DNA of 39,189 nt from Mycoplasma elephantis ATCC 51980 (GTDB lineage Bacteria; Bacillota_I; Bacilli_A; Mycoplasmatales; Metamycoplasmataceae): positions 1 through 39,189 of the forward strand of contig NZ_JHXU01000008.1 of the NCBI RefSeq assembly GCF_000687815.1. The letters run 5' to 3'. Position numbers and translations under genes: made by a program. The notes beneath the pieces are model-generated. The model saw nothing but the letters and a program-made list of their open reading frames with translations. It had not been told where the DNA came from and did no database searches. Below are positions 17,825-27,177 of the stretch, piece by piece (positions within the stretch are counted from its first letter, which is position 1; every line of letters starts with the position of its first letter).

Positions 17825-18612
17825 AATGCCTCGATCAAATTTTCTTCATCATATGTTGAATCAACATTTTTTATTTGTGATGATAATCTATAAATAAATG
17901 GTGAATCTATTTTTGCCTCTTCAACAATTTTTTTATCCTTTAAAATATCAACAGGACTTCCACTTGCTATTAATTTACCGTGAGAAAAAACTAAACAATA
18001 ATCAGCATTTATAGCCTCTTCCATATCATGAGTAATTGAAATTAATGTTTTATTTTCATTTTTTTGAATTTCTTTAATTAAATTTAAAACCTCTTTTTTA
18101 CCTTTCGGATCCAACATTGAGGTGACTTCATCAAAAATAATTATTTTTGGATTAAGAGCTAAAACTGATGCGATTGCCACTCTTTGTTTTTGCCCGCCAG
18201 AAAGATTTTGTGGCTCATATTGTAAATATGGTTCCATATCAACTTTTTTTACAAGTTTTAAAATTATTTCTTTCATTTCTTCTCTAGATATGCATCTATT
18301 TTCAAGACCAAAAGCTATATCATCCTCAACGCTTGCTCCAATAAATTGGTTATCAGGGTTTTGAAAAACAATTCCTATTTTCTTTCTTATTTCAGGTAAT
18401 GTTTTTTTAGAAATAGTAATTCCATCCAATTCAATTGTTCCAGATTCAGGCTTAAATAAGCCTACCAAACATCTTGAAAGTGTACTTTTACCACTTCCAT
18501 TATGTCCCATTATTGCTACATATTTTCCTTCAGGAATATGAAAGGTTACATCATCTAATGCATATTCATTATTTTGTGAATATCTAAATTTTAAATTTTT
18601 TACAGTAATCAT
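17815..18612 (-). CDS. ecfA1: ECF transporter ATPase EcfA1
   Basis: 265 aa. Walker A 'GHNGSGKST', Q-loop 'VFQNPDNQFIGASVEDDIAFG' region with the EcfA1-type 'NPDNQ', signature 'LSGGQKQRVAIAS', Walker B 'IIIFDEVTSMLDP' (EVTSMLD is the usual EcfA1 variant), switch His 'ISITHDM'. First gene of ecfA1-ecfA2-ecfT. TATAAT at 18621-18626 is only eight bases before the ATG and there is no SD, so a leaderless or nearly leaderless mRNA is predicted. Confidence 0.95.
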   Translation of the reverse strand: MITVKNLKFRYSQNNEYALDDVTFHIPEGKYVAIMGHNGSGKSTLSRCLVGLFKPESGTIELDGITISKKTLPEIRKKIGIVFQNPDNQFIGASVEDDIAFGLENRCISREEMKEIILKLVKKVDMEPYLQYEPQNLSGGQKQRVAIASVLALNPKIIIFDEVTSMLDPKGKKEVLNLIKEIQKNENKTLISITHDMEEAINADYCLVFSHGKLIASGSPVDILKDKKIVEEAKIDSPFIYRLSSQIKNVDSTYDEENLIEALCK

Positions 18613-18620
18613 AATAAAAT

Positions 18621-18626
18621 ATTATA
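18621..18626 (-). promoter_or_regulatory. ecfA1 -10 box
   Basis: TATAAT, eight bases (ATTTTATT) before ATG 18612 on the minus strand, inside the divergent region with the ABM-like gene. Confidence 0.6.
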
Positions 18627-18676
18627 TATACAAATAAAATATATATTTACAAAGATGTAAAGAAAGGATATACATT

Positions 18677-18961
18677 ATGAAATTTATATATGCTAAAGGT
18701 AACATTAAAAAGGGCCGTGTTGATGATTTCTTAAAAATTGCTGATCGACTTGTTATTAGTTCAAGAAAAGAAAGCGGCAACCATAGTTATAATTTAATTA
18801 AAATTGATGAATTAACTTATGCATTTGTAGAAATTTGAAAATCACAAGATGCAATAAATTCACATGTTAAGGAAAAAACATTTATTGATGGAATTGAAGC
18901 ACTTAAAGATGTCCTTGTTACAGGCGAATTAGATATTAATATTTCAGACATAATAAAATAA
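18677..18961 (+). CDS. ABM-like (dimeric alpha+beta barrel) protein
   Basis: 94 aa with one TGA=Trp in 'FVEIWKSQDAINSH'. The pattern 'YAKGNIKKGRVDDFLKIADRLV', 'SRKESGNHSYNLIK', 'FVEIWKSQDAINSHV' and 'FIDGI' matches the antibiotic-biosynthesis-monooxygenase/YgiN fold (about 95-100 aa, where W and H of the last motif are conserved). Such proteins are small oxygenases or quinol/heme-type enzymes; the substrate here cannot be told. ATG 18677 with AAAGGAT upstream, divergent from ecfA1. Monocistronic, ended by the hairpin at 18955-18980. Confidence 0.7.
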
Positions 18962-18980
18962 AACCGAATGGTTTTATTTT
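18955..18980. terminator. Bidirectional terminator between ABM-like gene and coaX
   Basis: Perfect 11-bp stem AAAATAAAACC (18955-18965) / GGTTTTATTTT (18970-18980), GAAT loop. It reaches both stop codons. Confidence 0.85.
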
Positions 18981-19708
18981 TATTTCATCTTTTCCAAACC
19001 TTTAACCAAAATATATTTGTCTATTTCTATCCAATCTATTTGTTCTAATAATCAACAATCTCCTCCTGTTGCAATTATTTTATAATTGTTTTTAAATTTT
19101 TCTATAATCCCAATTATTCCATATTTAAATAAATCTAATATGCCAAAAATAACCGATTTTTCATTATTTAATTGATAACCGTTTTTATATATATTCTGAA
19201 TAATTTCAACATTATTTACTGATTTTTTCAATAATTTGTTTGACAATTTAATAGTCTTAAATAACCCGGGAATAATTAAAATTTTTTCTATTTTAAAACG
19301 ATTATTTTTATATTCTTTCACAAATGTAATTGTCACAAACGTGCCTAAACTAACAATGATTGTAGGTTTAAAATTTAATTCATTAATAGACTTAATTGAT
19401 GCCAAAATGTCATTACCAACCTTATCATTTGTATTAATAATATCTAAAATTTCTTCTTGTTTTGGTTGTATAACACTAAATTTTTCTTTCAACAATGATG
19501 TTAAATTTTGATGCTTAAAATTTACATTAATTAAATAAATATTGTAATTGCATAATGAATTTATGTGTTTTAAAACAATGCTAAAAAGTAAACCACTAGT
19601 ATCATCCCTTTTTACTAAATATCGTTCTAAAATAATAATTTTTCCATTTTCTTTTTTATAAATTTTTAAATATGTGTTACCCAAATCAATATATAAATTC
19701 TTCATCAT
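18980..19708 (-). CDS. coaX: Type III pantothenate kinase (divergent CoaX)
   Basis: 242 aa, typical CoaX length. ASKHA motifs in order: 'IDLGNTYLKI' (phosphate 1), 'VGNDILASI' (the GADR-like helix), 'IIVSLGTFVTI' (phosphate 2), 'IIPGL', and 'ATGGDC' (adenosine). In the phosphate-2 motif the usual D-x-GTATT becomes S-LGTFVT, so one conserved acidic residue is missing and activity is not certain. It would phosphorylate pantothenate, the first step to CoA. Start ATG 19708 or 19705 (MM); an AAAGAAAG RBS and TATAAT (19729-19734) lie upstream. Divergent from apt. The last 25 residues follow a TGA=Trp. Confidence 0.72.
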
Positions 19709-19758
19709 ATAACTTTCTTTTTTTATAAATTATATAAATATAAAAAACATTTTTTTAT

Positions 19759-19764
19759 TATAAT
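19759..19764 (+). promoter_or_regulatory. apt -10 box
   Basis: TATAAT nine bases before the apt ATG (19774); no SD. Confidence 0.6.
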
Positions 19765-19773
19765 TTTTTAGTT

Positions 19774-20295
19774 ATGAAAGACACTGATTTAAAGAAATTT
19801 ATTAGAGATGTTAAAGATTTTCCAAAACCTGGAATTTTGTTTAAAGATATTTCTCCATTGCTTGCAAACTCTAGCGCACTAAGATATACAATAAATAGAA
19901 TGTCTGATTTTGCAAATGATACAGACGTTATTGTGGGGCCTGATGCGAGAGGATTTTTATTTGGAACACCCGTTGCTTACAATTTGGGGAAACCATTTAT
20001 AATGGTTAGAAAACCAAATAAATTGCCGGGAGAAGTTGTTTCCATTGATTATAATCTTGAGTATGGTGTTAATAAGTTAGAATTACAAAAAAACTTTATA
20101 AAACCAGGACAAACAATTTCTATTGTGGATGATGTTCTAGCCACCGGAGGAACCACAAAAGCTATTATTAAATTATTAAGAAGTCAAGGGGCTATTGTTA
20201 AAAAAATAATTTTATTAATGGAATTAAAGGATTTAAAAGGTAGAGAACTTTTAGAATCTGAGGGAATTGAAGTTATAACATTAATAAAATATTAA
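19774..20295 (+). CDS. apt: Adenine phosphoribosyltransferase
   Basis: 173 aa, standard length. 'VKDFPKPGILFKDISPLL' near the start is a family hallmark, followed by 'GPDARGFLFG', the flexible-loop 'VRKPNKLPGE', and PRPP-binding 'IVDDVLATGGTT'. It salvages adenine to AMP with PRPP, essential in an organism without purine synthesis. No TGA codon inside, so it is unbroken. Leaderless or near-leaderless start. Confidence 0.98.
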   Translation: MKDTDLKKFIRDVKDFPKPGILFKDISPLLANSSALRYTINRMSDFANDTDVIVGPDARGFLFGTPVAYNLGKPFIMVRKPNKLPGEVVSIDYNLEYGVNKLELQKNFIKPGQTISIVDDVLATGGTTKAIIKLLRSQGAIVKKIILLMELKDLKGRELLESEGIEVITLIKY

Positions 20296-20326
20296 AAACA
20301 CAAACATTAATTATGTTTGTGTTTTT
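20294..20326. terminator. Bidirectional terminator between apt and yihY
   Basis: Perfect 14-bp stem AAAAACACAAACAT (20294-20307) / ATGTTTGTGTTTTT (20313-20326), 5-base loop. The stem touches the stop codons of both genes. Confidence 0.9.
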
Positions 20327-21377
20327 ATTTTTTTCTACGAAAAATATTTGCTCAATTAAACTTATTTTGTGTTCTAATTGTGAAATATGTTTTTAAATAA
20401 GCTGCATTCGCTATTATTCCTAAATACATAAAATATGTAATGACATATATAAATACACTTAAATAAAGAAGTGTGCCTATAATGCCATATTTTCCATAAT
20501 CAAAAATTGATGAAATAAATCCAAAAATTATTGAAAATAAAATCATTGGAGTTGCCGCAATTATTACGCCCGGAACGATTTGTTTTCATTTCAATTTAAA
20601 AGTTGGAGACATTTTAAAAAGTAATGATATACCAATAATTAATGTTACTATTATTCAAACACTAAGCAATATATAAGACCACAAAAGTTTGAATGTATTT
20701 AAATTTCTATCTAATGATAATATTTTTAACGTTACTAAATAAGTAAGAGATGATAAATATAGGAAAATTGTTATGCTACACACAATTAAAATTCCTTTAA
20801 TTCTATTAGCAAAAACATTACCCATTGTTTTGTGTTTATAAATATAATTTTGTGTGAATATTAAACTTGAGAAACCACTTGAACCAAGAAATAAAGAAGA
20901 TGCAAATACTACACTAAAAGCACTTATATTAGATATTTTATTGTCGATAAAACTAGTTCCATCTATTGTTTTTTCAATACCTGGTATTATTCTACTTAAT
21001 ATATTTTCTTTAAAACTATCCGCAAATTCATTATTTGTTAAATATAAAAGTCCAAAAACCATAGAAATAATTGGAACAAAGGCAACTAATAAATGAAATG
21101 ATGTAGAACTTGGAATAAATTTGAATTCTTTTGATGAAATTTGATTGTAAGTTGTATTTACTAACTCTTTATTTTTATTTTTGTTTAGTCTTCTTTTTTT
21201 AGGTATAGAAATTAAAAATATTATATTTATAAAAAATTTAATTGTTGTTTCCAAAATTGTTTTTCTTTTTAATTTAGGGAAAGAGATCTTATCCGAAAAA
21301 CTACAAGATAAAATACCTTGTTGCTCTTCTTTTAATCTTGATTTTTCATATTTTTTAAAATAATTCCAATTAATCAT
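20325..21377 (-). CDS. YihY/BrkB-family membrane protein
   Basis: 350 aa. After a basic N-terminal ~70 residues come about six hydrophobic segments. 'SSTSFHLLVAFVPIISMVF' matches the opening helix of YihY/BrkB ('A..a.Y..llslfPll'), and 'YGIIGTLLYLSVFIYVITYFMYLGIIANA' matches the last helices ('yG.lgs.i..llWlY.s..ifllGa..na'). It is often mis-annotated as RNase BN; function is unknown, probably a transporter. Last gene of the gat operon, overlapping gatB by eight bases. TGA=Trp occurs several times. Confidence 0.8.
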
Positions 21378-22776
21378 CTTCTAATCTCTCTAATATTATT
21401 TTATTAGAAACAATTGGATTTGCTTTACCATTCGTATTTTTCATTAGTAAACCATTAATTTGACGAAGAACTCTTTCCGGATTTTGTTTGTACTGTTCCT
21501 TTAATTCATTCGTTATCAAACTATTGATTATTTTAGTTAATTCACTTTTATCCGAAATTTGCATTAAATCATTTTTTTTGATAATATCAATTATTTTACT
21601 TGAATTATTTGGAAGTAAGGGAACTAATACCTTTAATTGTTTTCCTGAAATTATTCCTTCATCAAGTAACTCAAGGCATTCTTTAATTTGATTATTCGTT
21701 ATATCAATCTCTGTAATATGTTTATTTTTTGTATTCGCAAATGCTACAAATTCATTAAAAAATATTTTTGATTTTTTTTCAAGATTTGAATAATTTATAT
21801 TATCAAAAAAATTTGCTAATGAGTAGTCATTAAGTAGTCTATTTGAATATATTTCATTTACATTGTTGTCTTTATATCTTTTTTCTTTTTCTCAAGGAAG
21901 TTCCGACAATATAACTGAATCAATAAAATCTTTTTCTAATTTTATTGTTGGTATATTTGGTTCTCTAAAATATTTATAATCTATAACACCGGTTTTCTTG
22001 CGCATAACAATATTTTTTTGTGTTGCTTCATCAAATCTTTTTGTTTCTTGCTCAATTTTAATATTTGCTAAAAGTTTTCTTGTTTGAATTTCAATTTCAT
22101 TTTCTATAGCTTTTTTAATGTTAGAAATTGAGTTGATATTTTTAATTTCTACTTTTGTCCCAAATAAATTCGAGCCGAAAGGGCGCAGAGATAAATTGAT
22201 ATCTGCACGTAATGAACCTTGTTCCATTTTTGCGTTAGAAATGTTTTGAGAAAGTGCTATTTGACGAATTGTTTCAACATATTTTGCGGCAACATCAGCA
22301 TTATGAATAACTGGTCTTGTAACTATTTCTATAAGAGGTATACCCGCCCTATTATAATCTATAAATGTATCTTCCAATTCATGATGTTGTCTTGCCGTGT
22401 CTTCTTCCAAATGTATTCTCTCTATTTGTATAATATGTTCTTGATTATTAACATTTAATTTTAATATTCCATTTTTGCCTATTGGGTGAAATTGTTGAGT
22501 TATTTGAAAACCTTTGGGGAGATCTGGATAAAAGTAATTCTTCCTATCAAAACGCAATAAATTATCTATCTCCATGTTTAATGCTTTTGCTAATTTAATA
22601 CCTGAAATTACAGCTTCTTTATTAAGTAGTGGCAATGTACCTGGATAAGCAATATCAACAGGACTTACTTTAGTGTTTGGTTCTGCGCTAAAATCTATTT
22701 TTGAATGAGAGAACATCTTTGTATTCGTGTTAAGTTCTAAATGTATTTCAATACCTATTATTGTTTCAAATTTCAT
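21370..22776 (-). CDS. gatB: Asp/Glu-tRNA amidotransferase subunit B
   Basis: 468 aa, full length. 'IGIEIHLELNTNTKMFS' start, kinase-like core with 'YPGTLPLLN', 'RKNYFYPDLPKG', 'IHLEEDTARQ' and 'DYNRAGIPLIEIVT' are diagnostic. The C-terminal YqeY-like tRNA-binding tail follows two TGA codons. With GatA and GatC it turns Glu-tRNA(Gln) into Gln-tRNA(Gln). Start overlaps the gatA stop as TAATG. Confidence 0.97.
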
Positions 22777-24086
22777 TATTTACTTCCTTCAAAATTTATA
22801 ATTTTTTCAATATATAGCGCATAACTTAATAATTTTTCATCATTGTATAATTTGCTATCTATAGCTAAATTAAATGGTAAATTATTATGCTTATCCAATG
22901 GAATAGTTATTGAAGGATTACCTATTAAATTTGCTCCCGTTAAAATTCAATCTATATAAACAGGTTTTTTATTTTCTGTGAATTTAGGCGCAATACCATT
23001 TGATGCGGGATAAATTACAATATCATAAGAATTTAAAAATTGGTTCATATAATTTTTATAAATTCTTCTAACTTTTGCCGCCCTCAAAAATAGCTCATGT
23101 TGATTTTCTTCTTTTAAAAATAACGAGCCTAAAGTTAATCTTCTTTGAACCATTTTCCCAAACCCGCATTTACGTGTTTGTTTATATGTGTCTTGTCATT
23201 CATTTTTTTCTACACGGTTACCAAACGCAACTCCATTTAAATTTGCTAAATTACTACTTGCTTCTGAATAAGAAATAATATCATAAACAGCTTTTATTGA
23301 ATTTGCTAAATTTGTATCAAATTCAATAAATTTCAGGATAATTCCTTCATTTATTAATTTTTCTGTTAAATCATTTAATGATTTTTTTACATAATCATTA
23401 AGTATATTTTTAAAATCTAAAATAGCTATTGTTTTAGGTTTTGAAAGTTTAACATTTTCTATATTTACCTTTTTTGTTGTCATATCATTGTTCGTAACTT
23501 TAAAAAGGACTCTTGATATTGTTGCAATATCACTTACATTATGAGCAAAATAAGATACTGTATCTAAGCTAGATGCATAAGGAAACATGCCATATCTAGA
23601 TATGGCTCCATATGATGGTTTATAACCAACTTTTCCAACAAATGAAGCAGGCAATCTAACACTATCACCAGTATCGCTGGCTAATGCAAATCCAATATTT
23701 TTAGTTAATGTAGCAGCACTACCACTTGATGAACCACCAACATACCTTTCTTCGTCAAGAGGGTTTTTAACCACCCCAAATGCACTATATGTACCCGTCC
23801 CACCTAATGCTAATTCGTCATTATGAACTTTTGCAACCGGAATTGCCCCCTCATTTATTAATAGTTTTACACAATCAGCAGTATATCCTGGTTCAAAATT
23901 TTCTAATATTTTACTTGAAGCTTGGGTTTTACAAAAATCGGTAGCAAAAATATCTTTTATCGTAAAACATACATCAGATAAAATGCCTTCATTTTTATTT
24001 TTGTAATCTAGAACTTTCATCACCGCATTATTCTTATCATTTTGTAATTCAATGATAGCTTTTTTTACATCGCCTTTTACAATCAT
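22776..24086 (-). CDS. gatA: Asp/Glu-tRNA amidotransferase subunit A
   Basis: 436 aa, a little shorter than the usual ~480. Amidase signature: catalytic Lys in 'FTIKDIFAT', cis-Ser in 'GGSSSGSAA', nucleophile Ser in 'SDTGDSVRLPASF', where most GatA have TGGS; the Ser itself is kept. It releases ammonia from glutamine for the transamidation on GatB. TGA=Trp in the C-terminal part. TAATG overlaps join it to both gatC and gatB. Confidence 0.96.
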
Positions 24087-24382
24087 TATTTCACAACCTT
24101 TTTAATAATTACATAATCATCATTTTTTCTTGCGGCATTTTTTAGAATTTGGGATTTTTTCAAATAATTAAAAGCTTCTATATCTTCTCTTAATCAAGAT
24201 GTTGGGTTTTCATCAACTTGAAACATCGGTTCCACATTATCAACATTTATTGATTTTATTAAGTCAAAATTTCTTTTAATTGAAGAAAATTCTTGAATAA
24301 TACTTTCAATAACATCATCATCTGCATCAATTAATAAATCATTTGCAATTTGTTTTAGTGTTTTTTTATCTATTTTAGTCAT
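24086..24382 (-). CDS. gatC: Asp/Glu-tRNA amidotransferase subunit C
   Basis: 98 aa. Helical N-terminus ('LKQIANDLLIDADDDVIESI') and 'NVDNVEPMFQVDE' followed by 'WLREDI' fit GatC, the linker that holds GatA on GatB. Start ATG 24382 with GAGG upstream and an eight-base overlap with the RluA-family gene. The gene continues 36 residues past a TGA=Trp after 'NPTS'. gatC-gatA-gatB order is the usual one. Confidence 0.92.
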
Positions 24383-25226
24383 TTTTACCTCATCACTCTG
24401 GATATGAAAATATTTTTTTTGTATTTAAATATTTTAATTTTAAACTTTCTTTTAAATTAAATTTTATGTTATAACAATGTAAATAAAGACGTTCTCTCAT
24501 TTTACCCCCATATTTTCTATCGCCTAATATTGGATCTTTTAAATGTTGTAAAAGAACACGAATTTGATGCTTTCTACCTGTTATTATTTGCGCAAAATTA
24601 AATTTTCCTTCAGTTCATAAAATTGTTTGCGACATTTTTGCGATTGGCGAATTTGAAACAATCATTTTTTTATCTTTCTCACTTTTTAATATTGGGATTG
24701 AATACATTTGTTTCGAATAAATTTTATTAGATACAAATGTGTAAATTTTGTCAATATTTTTTGATTCTTTATTCAAACTCACTAATGTTTCATAATTTTT
24801 TGCATATATAATTAATCCGGATGTTTCTTTATCAAGTCTTCCTACATGACTAGGAACAAATGAGTCTTCTTGAATATAATGCAAATAAGATTTAACAGCA
24901 TCATCCAAGCTATTTTTTTCACCATGAACAACCATATTTTTTTCTTTGTTTATTATTAACACATTATCATCTTCGTAAACAACATTGATTTTAATTTTGA
25001 AGTTTTTATATTTTTCAAAATTTATATCCTCATTTGTATAAATTTCTACTACATCATTTGTATTAATTTTTGTTCTTGGATCTTTTATTCTTGTTGAATT
25101 TATTTTTATATCTTTATTTCTCAATAATTTATAAATGTAATTTTCGGGTAAATTATTAAAATACTTACTAATAAATTTAAAAATCGATCTACCATTATCA
25201 TTCTCTGATGCTATAATACGTTTCAT
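24375..25226 (-). CDS. RluA-family RNA pseudouridine synthase
   Basis: 283 aa. N-terminal S4-like domain ('IFKFISKYFNNLPENYIYKLLRNKDIKIN' region, about 14-43) then the synthase domain: 'DDNVLIINKEKNMVVHG', catalytic Asp in 'HVGRLDKETSGLII' (the HRLDxxTSG motif), and 'TGRKHQIRVLLQHLKDPILGDRKYG' at the end. It isomerises uridine in rRNA or tRNA; RluC/RluD-type cannot be told apart by eye. First gene of the operon with gatCAB. TATAAT lies six bases before the ATG (25233-25238), so it is predicted leaderless. Confidence 0.9.
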
Positions 25227-25232
25227 GTAAAA

Positions 25233-25238
25233 ATTATA
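25233..25238 (-). promoter_or_regulatory. -10 box of the RluA-gatCAB-yihY operon
   Basis: TATAAT, six bases (TTTTAC), ATG 25226 on the minus strand. No SD. Confidence 0.7.
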
Positions 25239-25262
25239 TTAAATATTAATAATCTAATAATA

Positions 25263-25268
25263 TATAAT
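25263..25268 (+). promoter_or_regulatory. tRNA-Lys -10 box
   Basis: TATAAT, 11 bases before the mature tRNA 5' end. Confidence 0.6.
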
Positions 25269-25279
25269 ATTAATATTAT

Positions 25280-25355
25280 GCACCCTTAGCTCAGCCGGTA
25301 GAGCAGTGGACTCTTAATCCATGGGTCACAGGTTCGAACCCTGTAGGGTGTACCA
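25280..25355 (+). tRNA. tRNA-Lys (anticodon CUU), CCA encoded
   Basis: 76 bases including a genome-encoded CCA (25353-25355). Acceptor stem GCACCCT with AGGGTGT (one G-U pair), D-arm 'AGCTCAGCCGGTAGAGC', anticodon loop CTCTTAA with CTT at 25313-25315, T-arm 'CAGGTTCGAACCCTG'. The ABC exporter gene begins 28 bases downstream with no terminator between. Confidence 0.96.
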
Positions 25356-25383
25356 TATCATTAATTTGACCAAAGGAGAATAA

Positions 25384-27177
25384 ATGTTTGCGTTACTAAG
25401 AATGACAAGCAGAAAATATAGAATATATATGGTTTTCTCAATGTTATTCACTATCGTAAATGTTTTCATGACCTTGTTGTTTTCGAGACTTAATGCTTCA
25501 TTTATACCTCTATTACTAAAACGAGATGAAATTACAAAAATTGATATTGATTTTGTAAGTTTTGATGTGAAAAATACATCTGAAGCTATTTGAATACTGG
25601 CGGGATTAATTTTACTAAACACATTTTTCTCTTTTTTATCAGCTATTTTATCAATCATTTTTTCCGCTAAAGCCTTCGCAAATGTGACAAGAGAAATAAG
25701 AACTATCATTTTTGAAAAAATTCAAAAAATGCCAATACAAGATATAGATAATATTACTGTTGGCGCCTTAATGACAAGGTTAACAAGTGATGCAATGATG
25801 GCTGGAATGGTTGTGCAAACAATTTCTAGAACGCTTGTCACTGCACCAATTATGCTTGTTGGGGCAGTCATATTAGCTATTATAGTTAATCCTGGTATGT
25901 CGTTTTTTTTAGCAATATTGATACCAACCATATTTTTTGTTGTGTTAATTATTGGTTTTAAAACAAATCCCTTAATTAAAAATAGACAAAAAACTGTCGA
26001 TTTAATAAATAATGAAGCAAGAGAAAACATACTTGGAATAAGAGTTATAAAATCCTATAATTTAGAAAACGAAAAACGCAATAACTTCAATGAAAGCATT
26101 GAAAAATGAACAAAATTGAACATAAAATTGAATAGAATTTTTTGATTAATGAATCCTATTGTTTTCACAATAATAAATATTTTAATTTCAGGAATATTAA
26201 TGTGAGGCGGTTATTTAATTTTAGACACAAACAAAAATATGGATATAAAGTATTTAGAATCTGTAACCGCTTTCATTGATTTCATGATTTTAATTTCTTT
26301 TGCAATTTTGCAACTCACACAAATTTTAGTAATAACGATGAGGGGTAGAATTTCTGCAAAAAGAATAAAAACAGTTTTAAATTCTAAAAACTCTTTTGAT
26401 GATGTTATAAGCGATAAATATATTAATAGTCCTAGTATTGAATTTAAAAATGTTACTTTCAAATATAAAGACATCTATAATAAATCAACATCATCATCTA
26501 AAAATACTATAGAAAATATTAGTTTTAAAATCAAACCATATGAGTCTTTAGGAATCATTGGTAATTCAGGAAGTGGAAAAACAACTATTGCAAATCTTAT
26601 TGTAAGAAATTTCTTGCCAGATAACGGAGAAATTATTATTGATGATAAGAACATAAATGAAATTAACACAGAAAACTTAAACTCTAATATTTCTATAACA
26701 TTTCAAGAATCAATTTTAAATAGTGGAACAATTAAAGAGAATTTATTATTCGCCAATAAAAATGCAACAAATATAGAAATTGAAAGAGCCGCTTCCGCTT
26801 CATTGGCTAAACACTTTATAGATAAATTTCCAGATAAGTATGAACATAAAATTGTTCAACGGGGGAAAAATCTTTCTGGTGGACAAAAACAAAGGTTATC
26901 AATTGCTAGGTCATTATTGAAAAGGTCAAAGATTCTTATTTTGGATGATTCGACTTCAGCATTAGATGCCTTAACTGAAAAAGCTGTTAAAAACAACATA
27001 AAAAATAATTTTAAATTAACAACAATTATTATTTCGCAAAAAATATCCGCAGTTAGAGATTGTGACAATATAATTTTGTTGGATAAAGGGAGAATAATAG
27101 CAAACGGTAGTCATGAAAATCTACTGGCTAATTCTTTTGAATATAAAAAAATAGTTCAAGAACAAGGTGGTGAATAA
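25384..27177 (+). CDS. ABC exporter half-transporter, subunit 1 (degenerate catalytic site)
   Basis: 597 aa. N-terminal membrane domain of six helices (about 1-320), ATPase domain with Walker A 'GNSGSGKTT', signature 'LSGGQKQRLSIAR', Walker B 'ILILDDSTSALD'. The catalytic Glu is Asp (DDS) and the switch His is Gln ('IIISQKIS'). Heterodimeric exporters of the LmrCD/BmrCD type have one subunit of this sort. The following gene has the opposite pattern, so the two make one pump. Probably multidrug or lipid-like substrates; unknown. ATG with AAAGGAG; several TGA=Trp. TAATG couples it to subunit 2. Confidence 0.92.
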
